From JAFDVL01 sp963794955 (lineage in GTDB: Bacteria; Acidobacteriota; Blastocatellia; RBC074), in NCBI GenBank assembly GCA_963794955.1, contig CAWCGF010000003.1, forward strand, positions 124,001 to 188,000: 64,000 bases of DNA, given 5' to 3'. Each line of letters begins with the position of its first letter. The stretch's first letter is position 1. The notes below the pieces were generated by a model, which worked only from the letters and a program-made list of their open reading frames with translations, had not been told where the DNA came from and searched no databases. Position numbers and translations under genes: made by a program. Below are positions 54,851 through 63,134 of this stretch, in pieces.

Positions 54851-56428
54851 TTGGCTATGTTACGATCCAGGAAACAAAGAAACTACATCTCTTTTACTAC
54901 GCTAATCCTTCCCTTACAGATAGCCTTGCTAACACTGTTTCTGTGTACTGTCTTCACCTCCACGGCTTTAGCTGCAACCATCACTCCGCAATACGATACA
55001 AAACCAGAGTATCAGAAATATTGGACTCCTAATTTTAAGGCGCAGGTGAGCGATGCCTGCAATTTTTTGGGAGGGTACATTGGCAATAATATTACAGTTA
55101 CGCTCACTGTAACTATTGGTTCTGCCTCTGAATTGAAGGCTGCTTTTGCAGATGGTGCGCCTAACTCGGCCTTGGAAAGCACCACGACAAAGTACATTGC
55201 TTCAACTGGCACAATCAGATTTAACCCGTCTTCTTTTGACGACACTGCCAAAGATTGGAAAGGAAATAATATCTCGCTGATGGTGCATGAGATATTTCAT
55301 TGTCTGGGATTCAACTCTGGCATTACGGCCTTTGCGGCGAACATTGACCAAAATAATGCATTCAAGGGAGCTAATACCCAAAGAGTAAATGGGAATGCCC
55401 CTTACCCTCTCAATGGTGCGAGTGATAAGTCTCATTTCAAAAGAGAATTAACTCCACCGGTTGCCAATCAGGTAGTTACGGACAAAGTCGGAGTCGCCCC
55501 AAGAATGATGGCGGGTGGCGGCGGTACCCTTTCCATTGTTGACTTAGCAGTATTGGCAGACATTGGCTATGACATCCCTGTAGTCAATTCAGCAACGACC
55601 GCCACCTGTTTAGGCTTTAAGCTCAGCCCGTTGAACTCAGGAAAATATAATCAACTTCAATACAAGGCCACTACTTATGTTGCCGGAGGTTGTGGAAATG
55701 ACGAAATCAATGGGAACAACTCAGCGGAGAGCATAATTTTACGCGGAGAAGGCGGCAACGACACGCTAATTTCCGGCAATAACCCTACCGTCATGATCGG
55801 CGATGATTTAGACGAATTAGCCAACGGAAAAGATGGAAGTGATCTTTATAAGATTGAGACTAATAAGGCGCACGTGATCGTGGGGTTAGGAGCAAAAGAT
55901 AAAATTCAGATTTCATCCACATTAGTAGATCAAAACCAGGTAAATTCACTTACCGTCGCCGCACCCGATCAAACTCTCCCAACTTATTACTTTGGGGGCA
56001 AATCATTTTTCCCGCTAAAAGTAACTATCGGAAGTCTGACTCTATATTCCTATCACGTGCAGGAACCTCTCGATACAGTGAAGCAAAAGTTAATCAATAG
56101 TATTTCACTGTCGGGCGGCAGTTCCTCTTGCCGCTGGGATGAAGCAGAGTACAACTGGAAAGGTACCTGGATTCGACGTGGAAACACCAATACTTACGAT
56201 GCGACCTGGACGTTAGCTGGACAAAACAATGTCACCGCCGTACTCACCATTACTCGTAATGGAAACGCCATCAGTATCAATAGAACAGGGAGTTCAGATG
56301 GGACGAATTGTCAATATACAGGAACCGTTGCAGCGGACGGCAAGACGATAACCGGGACATTTACTTGCACAAACAACAGCGGATACGTGGCCAATTGGAT
56401 GGCAACCATTAACGCTGGTTGCAATTGA
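54851..56428 (+). CDS. Secreted zinc metalloprotease with RTX-like segment and C-terminal domain A
   Basis: A 525-residue exported protein. The signal helix is TTLILPLQIALLTLFLCTVFT. The peptidase region (about 45-240) contains the zinc motif MVHEIFHCLGFN (HExxHxxGF/N) followed by SIVDLAVLADIGYDIP, where a metzincin-like Met-turn or third ligand may lie. Next comes a Gly/Asp/Asn-rich segment (CGNDEINGNN, GEGGNDTLISGNN, MIGDDLDE) resembling degenerate calcium-binding RTX nonapeptides. The last ~100 residues are domain A (CRWDEAEYNWKG ... MATINAGC). It is the only likely enzyme in the cluster. Protease activity is inferred from the HExxH motif only. Confidence 0.72.
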   Translation: MAMLRSRKQRNYISFTTLILPLQIALLTLFLCTVFTSTALAATITPQYDTKPEYQKYWTPNFKAQVSDACNFLGGYIGNNITVTLTVTIGSASELKAAFADGAPNSALESTTTKYIASTGTIRFNPSSFDDTAKDWKGNNISLMVHEIFHCLGFNSGITAFAANIDQNNAFKGANTQRVNGNAPYPLNGASDKSHFKRELTPPVANQVVTDKVGVAPRMMAGGGGTLSIVDLAVLADIGYDIPVVNSATTATCLGFKLSPLNSGKYNQLQYKATTYVAGGCGNDEINGNNSAESIILRGEGGNDTLISGNNPTVMIGDDLDELANGKDGSDLYKIETNKAHVIVGLGAKDKIQISSTLVDQNQVNSLTVAAPDQTLPTYYFGGKSFFPLKVTIGSLTLYSYHVQEPLDTVKQKLINSISLSGGSSSCRWDEAEYNWKGTWIRRGNTNTYDATWTLAGQNNVTAVLTITRNGNAISINRTGSSDGTNCQYTGTVAADGKTITGTFTCTNNSGYVANWMATINAGCN

Positions 56429-56521
56429 TAATCCACGCAGGCACGAACTAAAAATCCGCGAGTTTAGGACAACTTATTCCGGCCCGTGTAGAGCACGAAC
56501 TTTTACAAGTGAGAGATCCAA

Positions 56522-56731
56522 ATGATTAAAGACATGGTTGCAGGATTATTTGCGGTTGTCTGGTTGGGCGTTGTTTCATTTGCCCAAAAACAGCACATTT
56601 TTTATCGCAGAACAGACGGACACCTTAACCATATTTGGACGTCTTCCGACATCAATCATGACCAATGGACGGTGGCGGCCAACGCGCCGCTGGCTACAGG
56701 CGACCCGACACCGATGCTGACGGGAAATTAA
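56522..56731 (+). CDS. Small secreted single-repeat lectin-like peptide, copy 2
   Basis: A 69-residue paralogue of the peptide at 51913-52134, sharing signal and blade (VVSFAQKQHIFYRRTDGHLNHIWTS ... DQWTVAANAPLATGDP). It ends with MLTGN, the usual last residues before the next blade in multi-blade relatives. AGTGAGAG precedes the ATG. It is followed 100 bp later by TolB-like copy 2. Confidence 0.65.
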   Translation: MIKDMVAGLFAVVWLGVVSFAQKQHIFYRRTDGHLNHIWTSSDINHDQWTVAANAPLATGDPTPMLTGN

Positions 56732-56831
56732 GATCATATTCCGAAGAACCGAAACACGAATTTGTAAGGCTATTAGTATCGTCAAGAGATTGACGGCTAA
56801 TACGATAACTATTAAGCGAACCGTATGAAAT

Positions 56832-57749
56832 ATGACTAAATTCAACTTTTCAAAACCTGTCGCATTGCTTGTACTGCTAACGATTTCGTTGGCAGTACAA
56901 GCCCAAAACACCGCCATCTTTCCCGCCGAATTTCGGCTCATGTGTTTTTCCAAAGGCGACAATATTTACCTGCGCGATTTGAAGGCTGGAACGACCAAGC
57001 TGATTCGCAAAGGCGACGATCCTCATCTTTCACCGTCAGGAAGATTTCTTGTCTTCACCACATATGTAAAAGGCAAAAATCCCAACGATCCTGATCGCAC
57101 TATTCAAGTCCTGAACCTGGAAACGAATCAAGTTCAAGGCTTCAAAGCCTTGAATGGATTTAATGCTTATGGAGCAATTTGGTCGCCGGATGAAACCAAA
57201 CTCGCACTCCATATTCTGGGGAAAGACAATTGGCAGGTGGGCATTCTGACTCCTGTCAGCGGAGACTTACAAATCCTTACGCAAGGGCTGCCGGGGATTA
57301 AAGAAGGTTATCTCAGTTCATGGTTGTCAGATAGCAAATCTATCGTTTGTACTGACCTCTCATTTGTCTACGAAATAGAACTGACAGGAAAAGTTGCACA
57401 AAAGATATCGGTGCAGGATTGGCCGGAAAAGGTTAGCGGCATCTCAAGTGGTACGATGTTTTCCTTCTCCAGCGATAGACGGTATTTACTCTTTGACAGC
57501 GAATATCCTGATGTTCCCGGTTCAATTCATATCTATGACGTAACGCAGAAAAAGTTTACCAGTGTTACGCCGCCAAAATTTAACAGTATGTCGCCGCAAT
57601 GGTTACCAGGCGAAAAAGAAATCATATTTACAAACTTCAAACAAATTAACGAGCGCAATCCGACGTATGATCTTTACAAGATTGCGCTTGGTCAAACTAC
57701 GCCTACGCTGTTAATGCGTAACGTCACGGATGTTTCATTTTCTCGCTGA
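56832..57749 (+). CDS. Secreted TolB/PD40-like beta-propeller, copy 2
   Basis: A 305-residue paralogue of the protein at 52893, with the same blade order (GDNIYLRDLKAGTTKLIRKGDDPHLSPSGRF, YGAIWSPDETKLAL, WLSDSKSIVC, PQWLPGEKEIIFT) and a signal peptide (VALLVLLTISLAVQAQ). The two copies are alike over their full length, which marks a gene duplication inside the cluster. Confidence 0.75.
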   Translation: MTKFNFSKPVALLVLLTISLAVQAQNTAIFPAEFRLMCFSKGDNIYLRDLKAGTTKLIRKGDDPHLSPSGRFLVFTTYVKGKNPNDPDRTIQVLNLETNQVQGFKALNGFNAYGAIWSPDETKLALHILGKDNWQVGILTPVSGDLQILTQGLPGIKEGYLSSWLSDSKSIVCTDLSFVYEIELTGKVAQKISVQDWPEKVSGISSGTMFSFSSDRRYLLFDSEYPDVPGSIHIYDVTQKKFTSVTPPKFNSMSPQWLPGEKEIIFTNFKQINERNPTYDLYKIALGQTTPTLLMRNVTDVSFSR

Positions 57750-57802
57750 ACAGGGCTGGCCTGAAGCAACATCAACTAAAAACTAATTCCTTGTGAGTCA
57801 AT

Positions 57803-58333
57803 ATGAAAAATAGACTATTCTTCTTATTAACAATTTTGCTTTCGCTTGCGATTACTTTCGCTGGCTGTAATCAGGCTGCCACGAATAGCAATGCCACAGC
57901 GAGTAATGCGAACCAACCTGCTTCCTCGCCTGCTGCGTCAACCACCAAAGTGCCTGACGCAGCCGCCGCCAAACCAACAGAAAGCACTACCGCTAAGCCC
58001 ACAGAAAATGTCCCCGATGGAGAGTTCAATGGCGAGCCAAAATTTGAAGAAGAAAAAATTAAATTTCCACGCGGTGAAACAGATATTACCTTGGAGCAAA
58101 CCCTTACTCCTGGTGTGCATAAAACCTTCCTCGCCAATGCGAAAAAAGGACAAATTATGTGGTTCAAGGTGACGGAAAGCAGCGGCAAAATCGGAATTGA
58201 TTTCAATAAAGGACCAGTGAAGGTTGGCGAAGAAGTCAGACAAATACTGAATGCCTCAGGTGAGTGGGCAATCTATGTCAACAACCCAACCAACAAGCCG
58301 CTGAAATATTCGCTATGGGTTGGAATTGAATAG
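57803..58333 (+). CDS. Lipoprotein with domain B
   Basis: A 176-residue exported protein with lipoprotein signal (LLSLAITFAGC, lipobox FAGC at residue 23) and a long Ala/Thr/Pro/Asn-rich linker (about 24-80). The C-terminal ~90 residues are domain B: IKFPRGETDITLEQTLTPG, FLANAKKGQIMWFKV and GEWAIYVNNPTNKPLKYSLWVGI. The pattern recalls bacterial pre-peptidase or inhibitor-type beta-sandwiches (AKKGQ turn), but I do not recognise the family. The linker would hold the domain away from the membrane. Confidence 0.7.
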   Translation: MKNRLFFLLTILLSLAITFAGCNQAATNSNATASNANQPASSPAASTTKVPDAAAAKPTESTTAKPTENVPDGEFNGEPKFEEEKIKFPRGETDITLEQTLTPGVHKTFLANAKKGQIMWFKVTESSGKIGIDFNKGPVKVGEEVRQILNASGEWAIYVNNPTNKPLKYSLWVGIE

Positions 58334-58463
58334 GCCGGCCTTATTTTCAGGTGGAGTCCTATCGCGGGATTTCACCATTAACCAACTTTGAGTGGCACAA
58401 CAATACAAGTATTACCACTCCACTCATCAACCAATCGCAGGTAAAACAATAGGGGCAAAGATT

Positions 58464-58829
58464 ATGAAAAAGACAATCCTTAAAGGTTTAGCCGTTTTGA
58501 TGACAATGGCATTACTGACGCAAATTGCATTCCCTCAACATGAGCAACGTGTGACATTCCCTAATGGCATAATTGAAAGGAACTTCAAATTTAAGCTCGC
58601 CGCTAATGAAGGCATCAACTATGTCATCGCCCTGAAAAAGCAACAAGGTATTCACATCACTGTCACGACAACGAGTAAGAAGATAACCATTCAATTTGAA
58701 CATCAAAAAATAAAGGCTGGACAGGATTTCTTTTCAGAAATCACGAAGAATGGAGACCACGCCATCATGCTATGGAATGAAGGAACGACTGCAGCCACGT
58801 TTGACATCAATATCGGTGTAGAAAAATAA
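58464..58829 (+). CDS. Secreted single-domain-B protein
   Basis: A 121-residue exported protein starting at ATG 58464 (signal KGLAVLMTMALLTQIAFPQ); an upstream in-frame ATG at 58392 gives no signal. The mature part is a divergent domain B (VTFPNGIIERNFKFKLAANEG, LKKQQGIHITV, ITKNGDHAIMLWNEGTTAATFDINIGV) in which AKKGQ has become LKKQQ. Confidence 0.62.
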   Translation: MKKTILKGLAVLMTMALLTQIAFPQHEQRVTFPNGIIERNFKFKLAANEGINYVIALKKQQGIHITVTTTSKKITIQFEHQKIKAGQDFFSEITKNGDHAIMLWNEGTTAATFDINIGVEK

Positions 58830-58861
58830 CTTATAAGCCTTATGTTGAGCCTAAAGATTAG

Positions 58862-59052
58862 GGCTATGAATTTTACTTAGATGAAAATGGGGCTTTCAAA
58901 ATGCGATGGACGTAAGCAACGCCCCGCCTACGCTTTTGATAAATGGAAAAGGCGAGATTGTCTGGAGCAAAAGTGGTTACGCAGCCGGAGATGAAGACGT
59001 GCCTTTTGCAAACGTGAAAAAGATTAAGAACGGAGAAAAGCCGACGAACTAA
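58862..59052 (+). pseudogene. Remnant of a TlpA-like thioredoxin gene
   Basis: Only the C-terminal third of a thiol-disulfide oxidoreductase is left. One frame from 58862 reads GYEFYLDENGAFK. From 58900 another frame reads NAMDVSNAPPTLLINGKGEIVW, then SKSGYAAGDED and ...KNGEKPTN before a stop at 59050. The P-P-T-L-L-I-N-G-K-G strand is the cis-Pro/beta segment of TlpA-like proteins. There is no CxxC half, no start codon and there is a frame break, so it is a decayed gene. Confidence 0.65.
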
Positions 59053-59102
59053 AGCCAGTAATTACCTTTAGACATCAAGGTTCAAGCGATAAAAGAGAAC
59101 TT

Positions 59103-59840
59103 ATGCAGATCAAAACAAATCTAATGAGTAAGATATTAACTACTCTTGTAGTTGTCATAACACTAAATGTCATCGCACTAGCTCAAAATGCCAGGCGCAT
59201 TGATTTTGCCAAAGAAGGCTCAAACGCGTTGGTGTGGGAACAAACAGTTGCCGCCAATAGCAGTAAATCGTTCGTCTTCTATGCGAAAAAAGGGCAAAAG
59301 CTAAGCTTGAGCATGATTGACGATACGAAACAAGGATCAATGGATTTGGGCAAAATCTCGATTGAACCGAATGCTGATCCATTTGAAATGGTTATTGAAG
59401 TTAGTAAAGATTATACGTTCAGCGTTTCCAACAACAGCAAGAAATCTACGAGTTTCCGCATTTTTATTACGTTGGAAGATGCTAAGTCGGCGGTCAAAAC
59501 TTCAACCTCTGAAACAACCAGCCCAAACAGCGTAAGAGTTCAATTTGCCAGAGGTGAATCTTCGGTATCGTTGACAAAAACAATTGCGGCGAACGGTTCG
59601 ATTGATTTTCTGATTAACGCCAAAAAGGGGCAGACGATGAGTTATACCGTTGGTTACGATTTTAAAGACAGCGATGTCGAAGCTTTTCTGACTGAACCAG
59701 GGTTGCAAGACATCTCGCTTCAGTCAGGGCCAAAAGAACCGAAAGAATTTCGTATTAAGAAAAGCGGCGACCATCGTCTTACAGTGAATAATACAACCAG
59801 AAAAAAAATAACCATTACGCTCTATCTGGATATTAACTAA
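59103..59840 (+). CDS. Secreted protein with two tandem domain B copies
   Basis: A 245-residue exported protein (signal LTTLVVVITLNVIALAQ). Copy 1 (about 30-130) has IDFAKEGSNALVWEQTVAAN, FYAKKGQKLSLSM and ending FRIFITLE; a short Ser/Thr linker follows. Copy 2 (about 147-245) has VQFARGESSVSLTKTIAANG, LINAKKGQTMSYTV and GDHRLTVNNTTRKKITITLYLDI. It is the clearest evidence that domain B is an autonomous repeat unit. Function unknown. Confidence 0.7.
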   Translation: MQIKTNLMSKILTTLVVVITLNVIALAQNARRIDFAKEGSNALVWEQTVAANSSKSFVFYAKKGQKLSLSMIDDTKQGSMDLGKISIEPNADPFEMVIEVSKDYTFSVSNNSKKSTSFRIFITLEDAKSAVKTSTSETTSPNSVRVQFARGESSVSLTKTIAANGSIDFLINAKKGQTMSYTVGYDFKDSDVEAFLTEPGLQDISLQSGPKEPKEFRIKKSGDHRLTVNNTTRKKITITLYLDIN

Positions 59841-59864
59841 ATGAGCTAAACCGGAGACAATCAA

Positions 59865-60611
59865 ATGAAGAAACTAATTACACTCACCATTAGTTTGGCT
59901 GTTATCAGCTTACTTGTTTATGCCCAACCTGCCTTTTGGCTGAGAATGCCGGGTAAAGCAACAGACATCAGCGTCGGCGCAAATGGTACAGTCTGGGTTA
60001 TTGGAGACGACTCTCAGGCGGGCGGTTCCAGTATCTTTCGGTGGGATAAAGCAACCAGCAAGTGGATTAAAGTACCGGGTAGTGCTACCAGAATTTCCGT
60101 TGATAGTGATGGGAACCCCTGGGTCGTCAATACCAATGCAAATATTTTCCGCTTTAATAACGGCAAGTGGGACAAATTGCCGGGTCTGGCCATGGATATT
60201 GCGGTCGGCGCAGATGACTCAATCTGGGTGATTGGTAAGGCCTCTCCTGCCGCTAATGGATATGCGTTTCGGTGGAACGGAGCGACGTGGGAGAAGTCTG
60301 ATGGTGTAGGCACGGAGATAGCAGTGGCAAAAGATGGGACTCCGTGGGTCATCAATATGAATCATGACATCTCCAGAAGAGTGAATAATAAATGGGTCAA
60401 GGTTGGCAGCGATATGGTTGATGTGGGAACCAGTGCTGATGGTTCTGTGTGGGCCACCACGCTGGCAGATGAAATCGTTAGGTGGAATGGAACTGGTTGG
60501 GAAAAAGTAGCGGGGAAAGCGATCCGCATTGCGCCTGACCCACAAGGCAATCCGTGGGCGATCAACGCCAGCTTTGATATTTTTTCCCCGCATCCGAAAT
60601 ACCAAAATTAG
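59865..60611 (+). CDS. Secreted tectonin-type beta-propeller, copy 2
   Basis: A 248-residue paralogue of the protein at 53962-54708 with identical length and blade order (signal KLITLTISLAVISLLVYAQ; DISVGANGTVWVIGDDSQAGGSS, WDKLPGLAMDIAVGADDSIWVIG). It lies 24 bp after the double domain B gene and ends the cluster, converging on the oxidoreductase gene. Confidence 0.8.
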   Translation: MKKLITLTISLAVISLLVYAQPAFWLRMPGKATDISVGANGTVWVIGDDSQAGGSSIFRWDKATSKWIKVPGSATRISVDSDGNPWVVNTNANIFRFNNGKWDKLPGLAMDIAVGADDSIWVIGKASPAANGYAFRWNGATWEKSDGVGTEIAVAKDGTPWVINMNHDISRRVNNKWVKVGSDMVDVGTSADGSVWATTLADEIVRWNGTGWEKVAGKAIRIAPDPQGNPWAINASFDIFSPHPKYQN

Positions 60612-60712
60612 GATTCCGAGCTACTCACAACTAAGAGGAGGGCGGTAGCGACTGGATGGATAAGTTGAGGTTAACAAGTTGCTATCGCACCTCGTACTGT
60701 AACAGATTCCAA

Positions 60713-62083
60713 CTAAGCCAATGTCACTCGGTTTGTCGCTTTCTCGCGCGCGCGATCAAAGTACATCACTTGTCCGCTGCGATAGGCGTCCACGCCGAGG
60801 CGAATCGCGACCATTGCCTTGTAGCCCAACTCCACATCGAAATGCACCGCTTCTTTGCCGCGTATGGCATTGATGAAATTGCCCTGATGGTCGGATGTCC
60901 AGGGTTTGCCTTGATATTCGCCTTTGCTATCAACTTCAACAATCAATTCGTCAACGTTGTATTTCTTCTTGAATTCCTCGCGGTACGGGCGTTCGGGCAC
61001 AATGCGGAGTTTCGAGTTTTCCAGATACAACGTACCTTTTGTGCCGCGAATGAGTTGCGGCTGTCCTTGCGCAAAGCCAGTGGCATTAAGCATCGAAGAG
61101 CCGATCAGAATGGCGAATTTGCTGGGGAATTCAATCGAAGTAAAGTAGGTGTCAGGCACGTCGCGGACATCGCCGTCTACCGGCGAATAAATGCCGCCGC
61201 CTGCCATCACGCGCGTCGGAAATTCAGGACTGCCAATCGCAAACATAATTGGCGACAGACGATGATAGAACAGGTCCGTCGCAATGCCGCCCGAATAATC
61301 CCAATACTTGCGCCAGCGGAAGTAGCGATCTTTGTCGAACGGACGCTTTTTCGCATAACCGAGGAAGGCTTTCCAATCAATCGTCTTCTCGTTTGCTTCA
61401 GTGTCGGGATCAATTGTGTAGTAATTCCATTCTCCAATTGGCGTTTGACGAGCGTAGCTGGTCGAAGCCCACAAGACTTTGCCAATTGTCCCTTCGGCAA
61501 TCACGTCGCGCGCTTTCCAATACTGCAAATCCGACAGATGCTGGCTGCCGACCTGAAGCTGCAATTTGGTTTCCGCGACCTTGCGCGATAGCTCGCGCGC
61601 TTCGTCAATCGTGTAGGTCATCGGTTTTTCAAGGTAGACGTGCTTGCTTTGATTGAGGGCTTCCATCGCGTGGCGTGTATGCCAATGATCCGGTGAGGCA
61701 ATTACGACCGCGTCAATGTCTTTGCGCGCGCACAAGTCCTGATAGTTGTGATGAATGTTTTTGTCTTCGACACCGGTTTGTTTTTGCCCGCGTTGTTTGT
61801 GCTTGTCGTAAATATCGCAGATCGCCACGCATTGCACATCGCCCTGAGCATTCTGGCGCTTGAACAGGTTGTTAGTGTGTGCACCCATGCGTCCACCCAT
61901 TCCGATGAAGCCGAAGTTGATGCGATCATTCGCGCCGATGACGCGACGTTTTGATGTATCAATGGTGGGCGCTTCGGTAGTGAATTCGGATTCGGCTTTG
62001 ACAAGCGTGGAGCCTGCGGTTAACGCGGCAGCGCCGATGGTGGATTGCGAAATGAATTTACGGCGAGAAGATTTTTGAGACAT
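60713..62083 (-). CDS. Tat-exported Gfo/Idh/MocA-family oxidoreductase
   Basis: A 456-residue NAD(P)-dependent oxidoreductase. The start at 62083 (MSQKSSRRKFISQSTIG) gives a twin-arginine signal. The Rossmann motif is FGFIGMGGRMGAH, the catalytic-Lys motif YLEKPMTYTIDEARE, and the C-terminal substrate domain follows. Acidobacteria and Planctomycetes carry many such exported paralogues, thought to act on sugars or glycoside derivatives; the substrate here is unknown. The gene is 25 bp upstream on the coding path from nothing else recognisable and precedes a convergent neighbour. Confidence 0.88.
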   Translation of the reverse strand: MSQKSSRRKFISQSTIGAAALTAGSTLVKAESEFTTEAPTIDTSKRRVIGANDRINFGFIGMGGRMGAHTNNLFKRQNAQGDVQCVAICDIYDKHKQRGQKQTGVEDKNIHHNYQDLCARKDIDAVVIASPDHWHTRHAMEALNQSKHVYLEKPMTYTIDEARELSRKVAETKLQLQVGSQHLSDLQYWKARDVIAEGTIGKVLWASTSYARQTPIGEWNYYTIDPDTEANEKTIDWKAFLGYAKKRPFDKDRYFRWRKYWDYSGGIATDLFYHRLSPIMFAIGSPEFPTRVMAGGGIYSPVDGDVRDVPDTYFTSIEFPSKFAILIGSSMLNATGFAQGQPQLIRGTKGTLYLENSKLRIVPERPYREEFKKKYNVDELIVEVDSKGEYQGKPWTSDHQGNFINAIRGKEAVHFDVELGYKAMVAIRLGVDAYRSGQVMYFDRAREKATNRVTLA

Positions 62084-62108
62084 AGCGATTCTCCCTGCGA
62101 AAGGTTTT

Positions 62109-63119
62109 TTACTCACAATTCAGAACAATTTTGCCGAATTGCCCGGCCTCTTCCATTCGTTCGTGCGACGCGGCGGCATCAGCGAGTGGAAAGACTTTGT
62201 CTACGACGGGTTTGGTGCTGCCGTCTTCGTAGAGCTTTAACATTGCGGCGAATTCTTCTTGTGTGCCCATTGTGGAGCCGCAAATATCCAACTGTTTCCA
62301 GAAGATGCGACGCAAATCTACAGTTTTTGGCAAGCCGGTAGTTGCTCCATACAGGGCAATGCGTCCGCCGGGTTTAATGATTTCGACGCATTTGGCCAGT
62401 GTTTCGCCACCTACACTGTCAATGACTACGTCTGGGCCGTCGCCGTCGGTCATCCCGACGACCATTTGCGCCCAATCCATGAGCTTATAATTCGCGCCAC
62501 CATCTGCGCCGATTTCTTTGGCGCGTTCGATTTTCTCTTCACTGCCGGAGGTCACAAACACATTTGCGCCGAGCTTCTTGGCAATTTGTAGCGCGAATGC
62601 AGAAACGCCGCCGCCGATGCCTGTTACTAACACGTTATCGCCAGCTTTGACGCGGGCGCGAGTGACGACAGCACGATAAGCAGTGAGACCTGCAAGCGGG
62701 AGCGCCGCCGCTTCTTCCCACGTCAATCCGGTAGGCTTCGCGTGACAATACTCAAACGGCACTTTGACGAATTGCGCATAGGTTCCATCATCAGGCAAGC
62801 CAAGAATATGGAAAGACTTGTGCTGTACACGCGGATCATTGCCCCAACCCATGCCGGGATTAATAACAACGGCTTGGCCGAGCAACTCTTTCGGTGCTTC
62901 AGCGCCAAGGGCAGCCACTTCGCCCGCGCCGTCCGAGCCGAGGATAATGGGAAATTTTAAGCCTGCGTACATACCTTTGCGAATCCACACATCGCGGTGA
63001 TTAAGCGCGGCAGCTTTAAGTTTGACGACGACTTCGCCCGGTTTTGGTTCGGGATCAGGCCAGTCTTCAAGCTTGAGATTTTCCGGGTCCCCTTTTTCGT
63101 GTAAGACGATTGCTTTCAT
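62109..63119 (-). CDS. MDR-family (quinone-oxidoreductase-like) dehydrogenase
   Basis: A 336-residue medium-chain dehydrogenase/reductase starting at MKAIVLHEKGDPENLKL (63119). It has the GroES-like domain with LGSDGAGEVAALG, and the nucleotide motif VLVTGIGGGVSAFALQIAKKLGANVFVTSGS. The catalytic zinc cysteine of true alcohol dehydrogenases is missing in the N-terminal domain (NHRDVWIRKGMY), so it resembles NADPH:quinone reductases. It lies 25 bp upstream of the oxidoreductase gene and may be cotranscribed with it. Confidence 0.88.
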   Translation of the reverse strand: MKAIVLHEKGDPENLKLEDWPDPEPKPGEVVVKLKAAALNHRDVWIRKGMYAGLKFPIILGSDGAGEVAALGAEAPKELLGQAVVINPGMGWGNDPRVQHKSFHILGLPDDGTYAQFVKVPFEYCHAKPTGLTWEEAAALPLAGLTAYRAVVTRARVKAGDNVLVTGIGGGVSAFALQIAKKLGANVFVTSGSEEKIERAKEIGADGGANYKLMDWAQMVVGMTDGDGPDVVIDSVGGETLAKCVEIIKPGGRIALYGATTGLPKTVDLRRIFWKQLDICGSTMGTQEEFAAMLKLYEDGSTKPVVDKVFPLADAAASHERMEEAGQFGKIVLNCE

Positions 63120-63134
63120 GAAGTTTCTCCTCAA

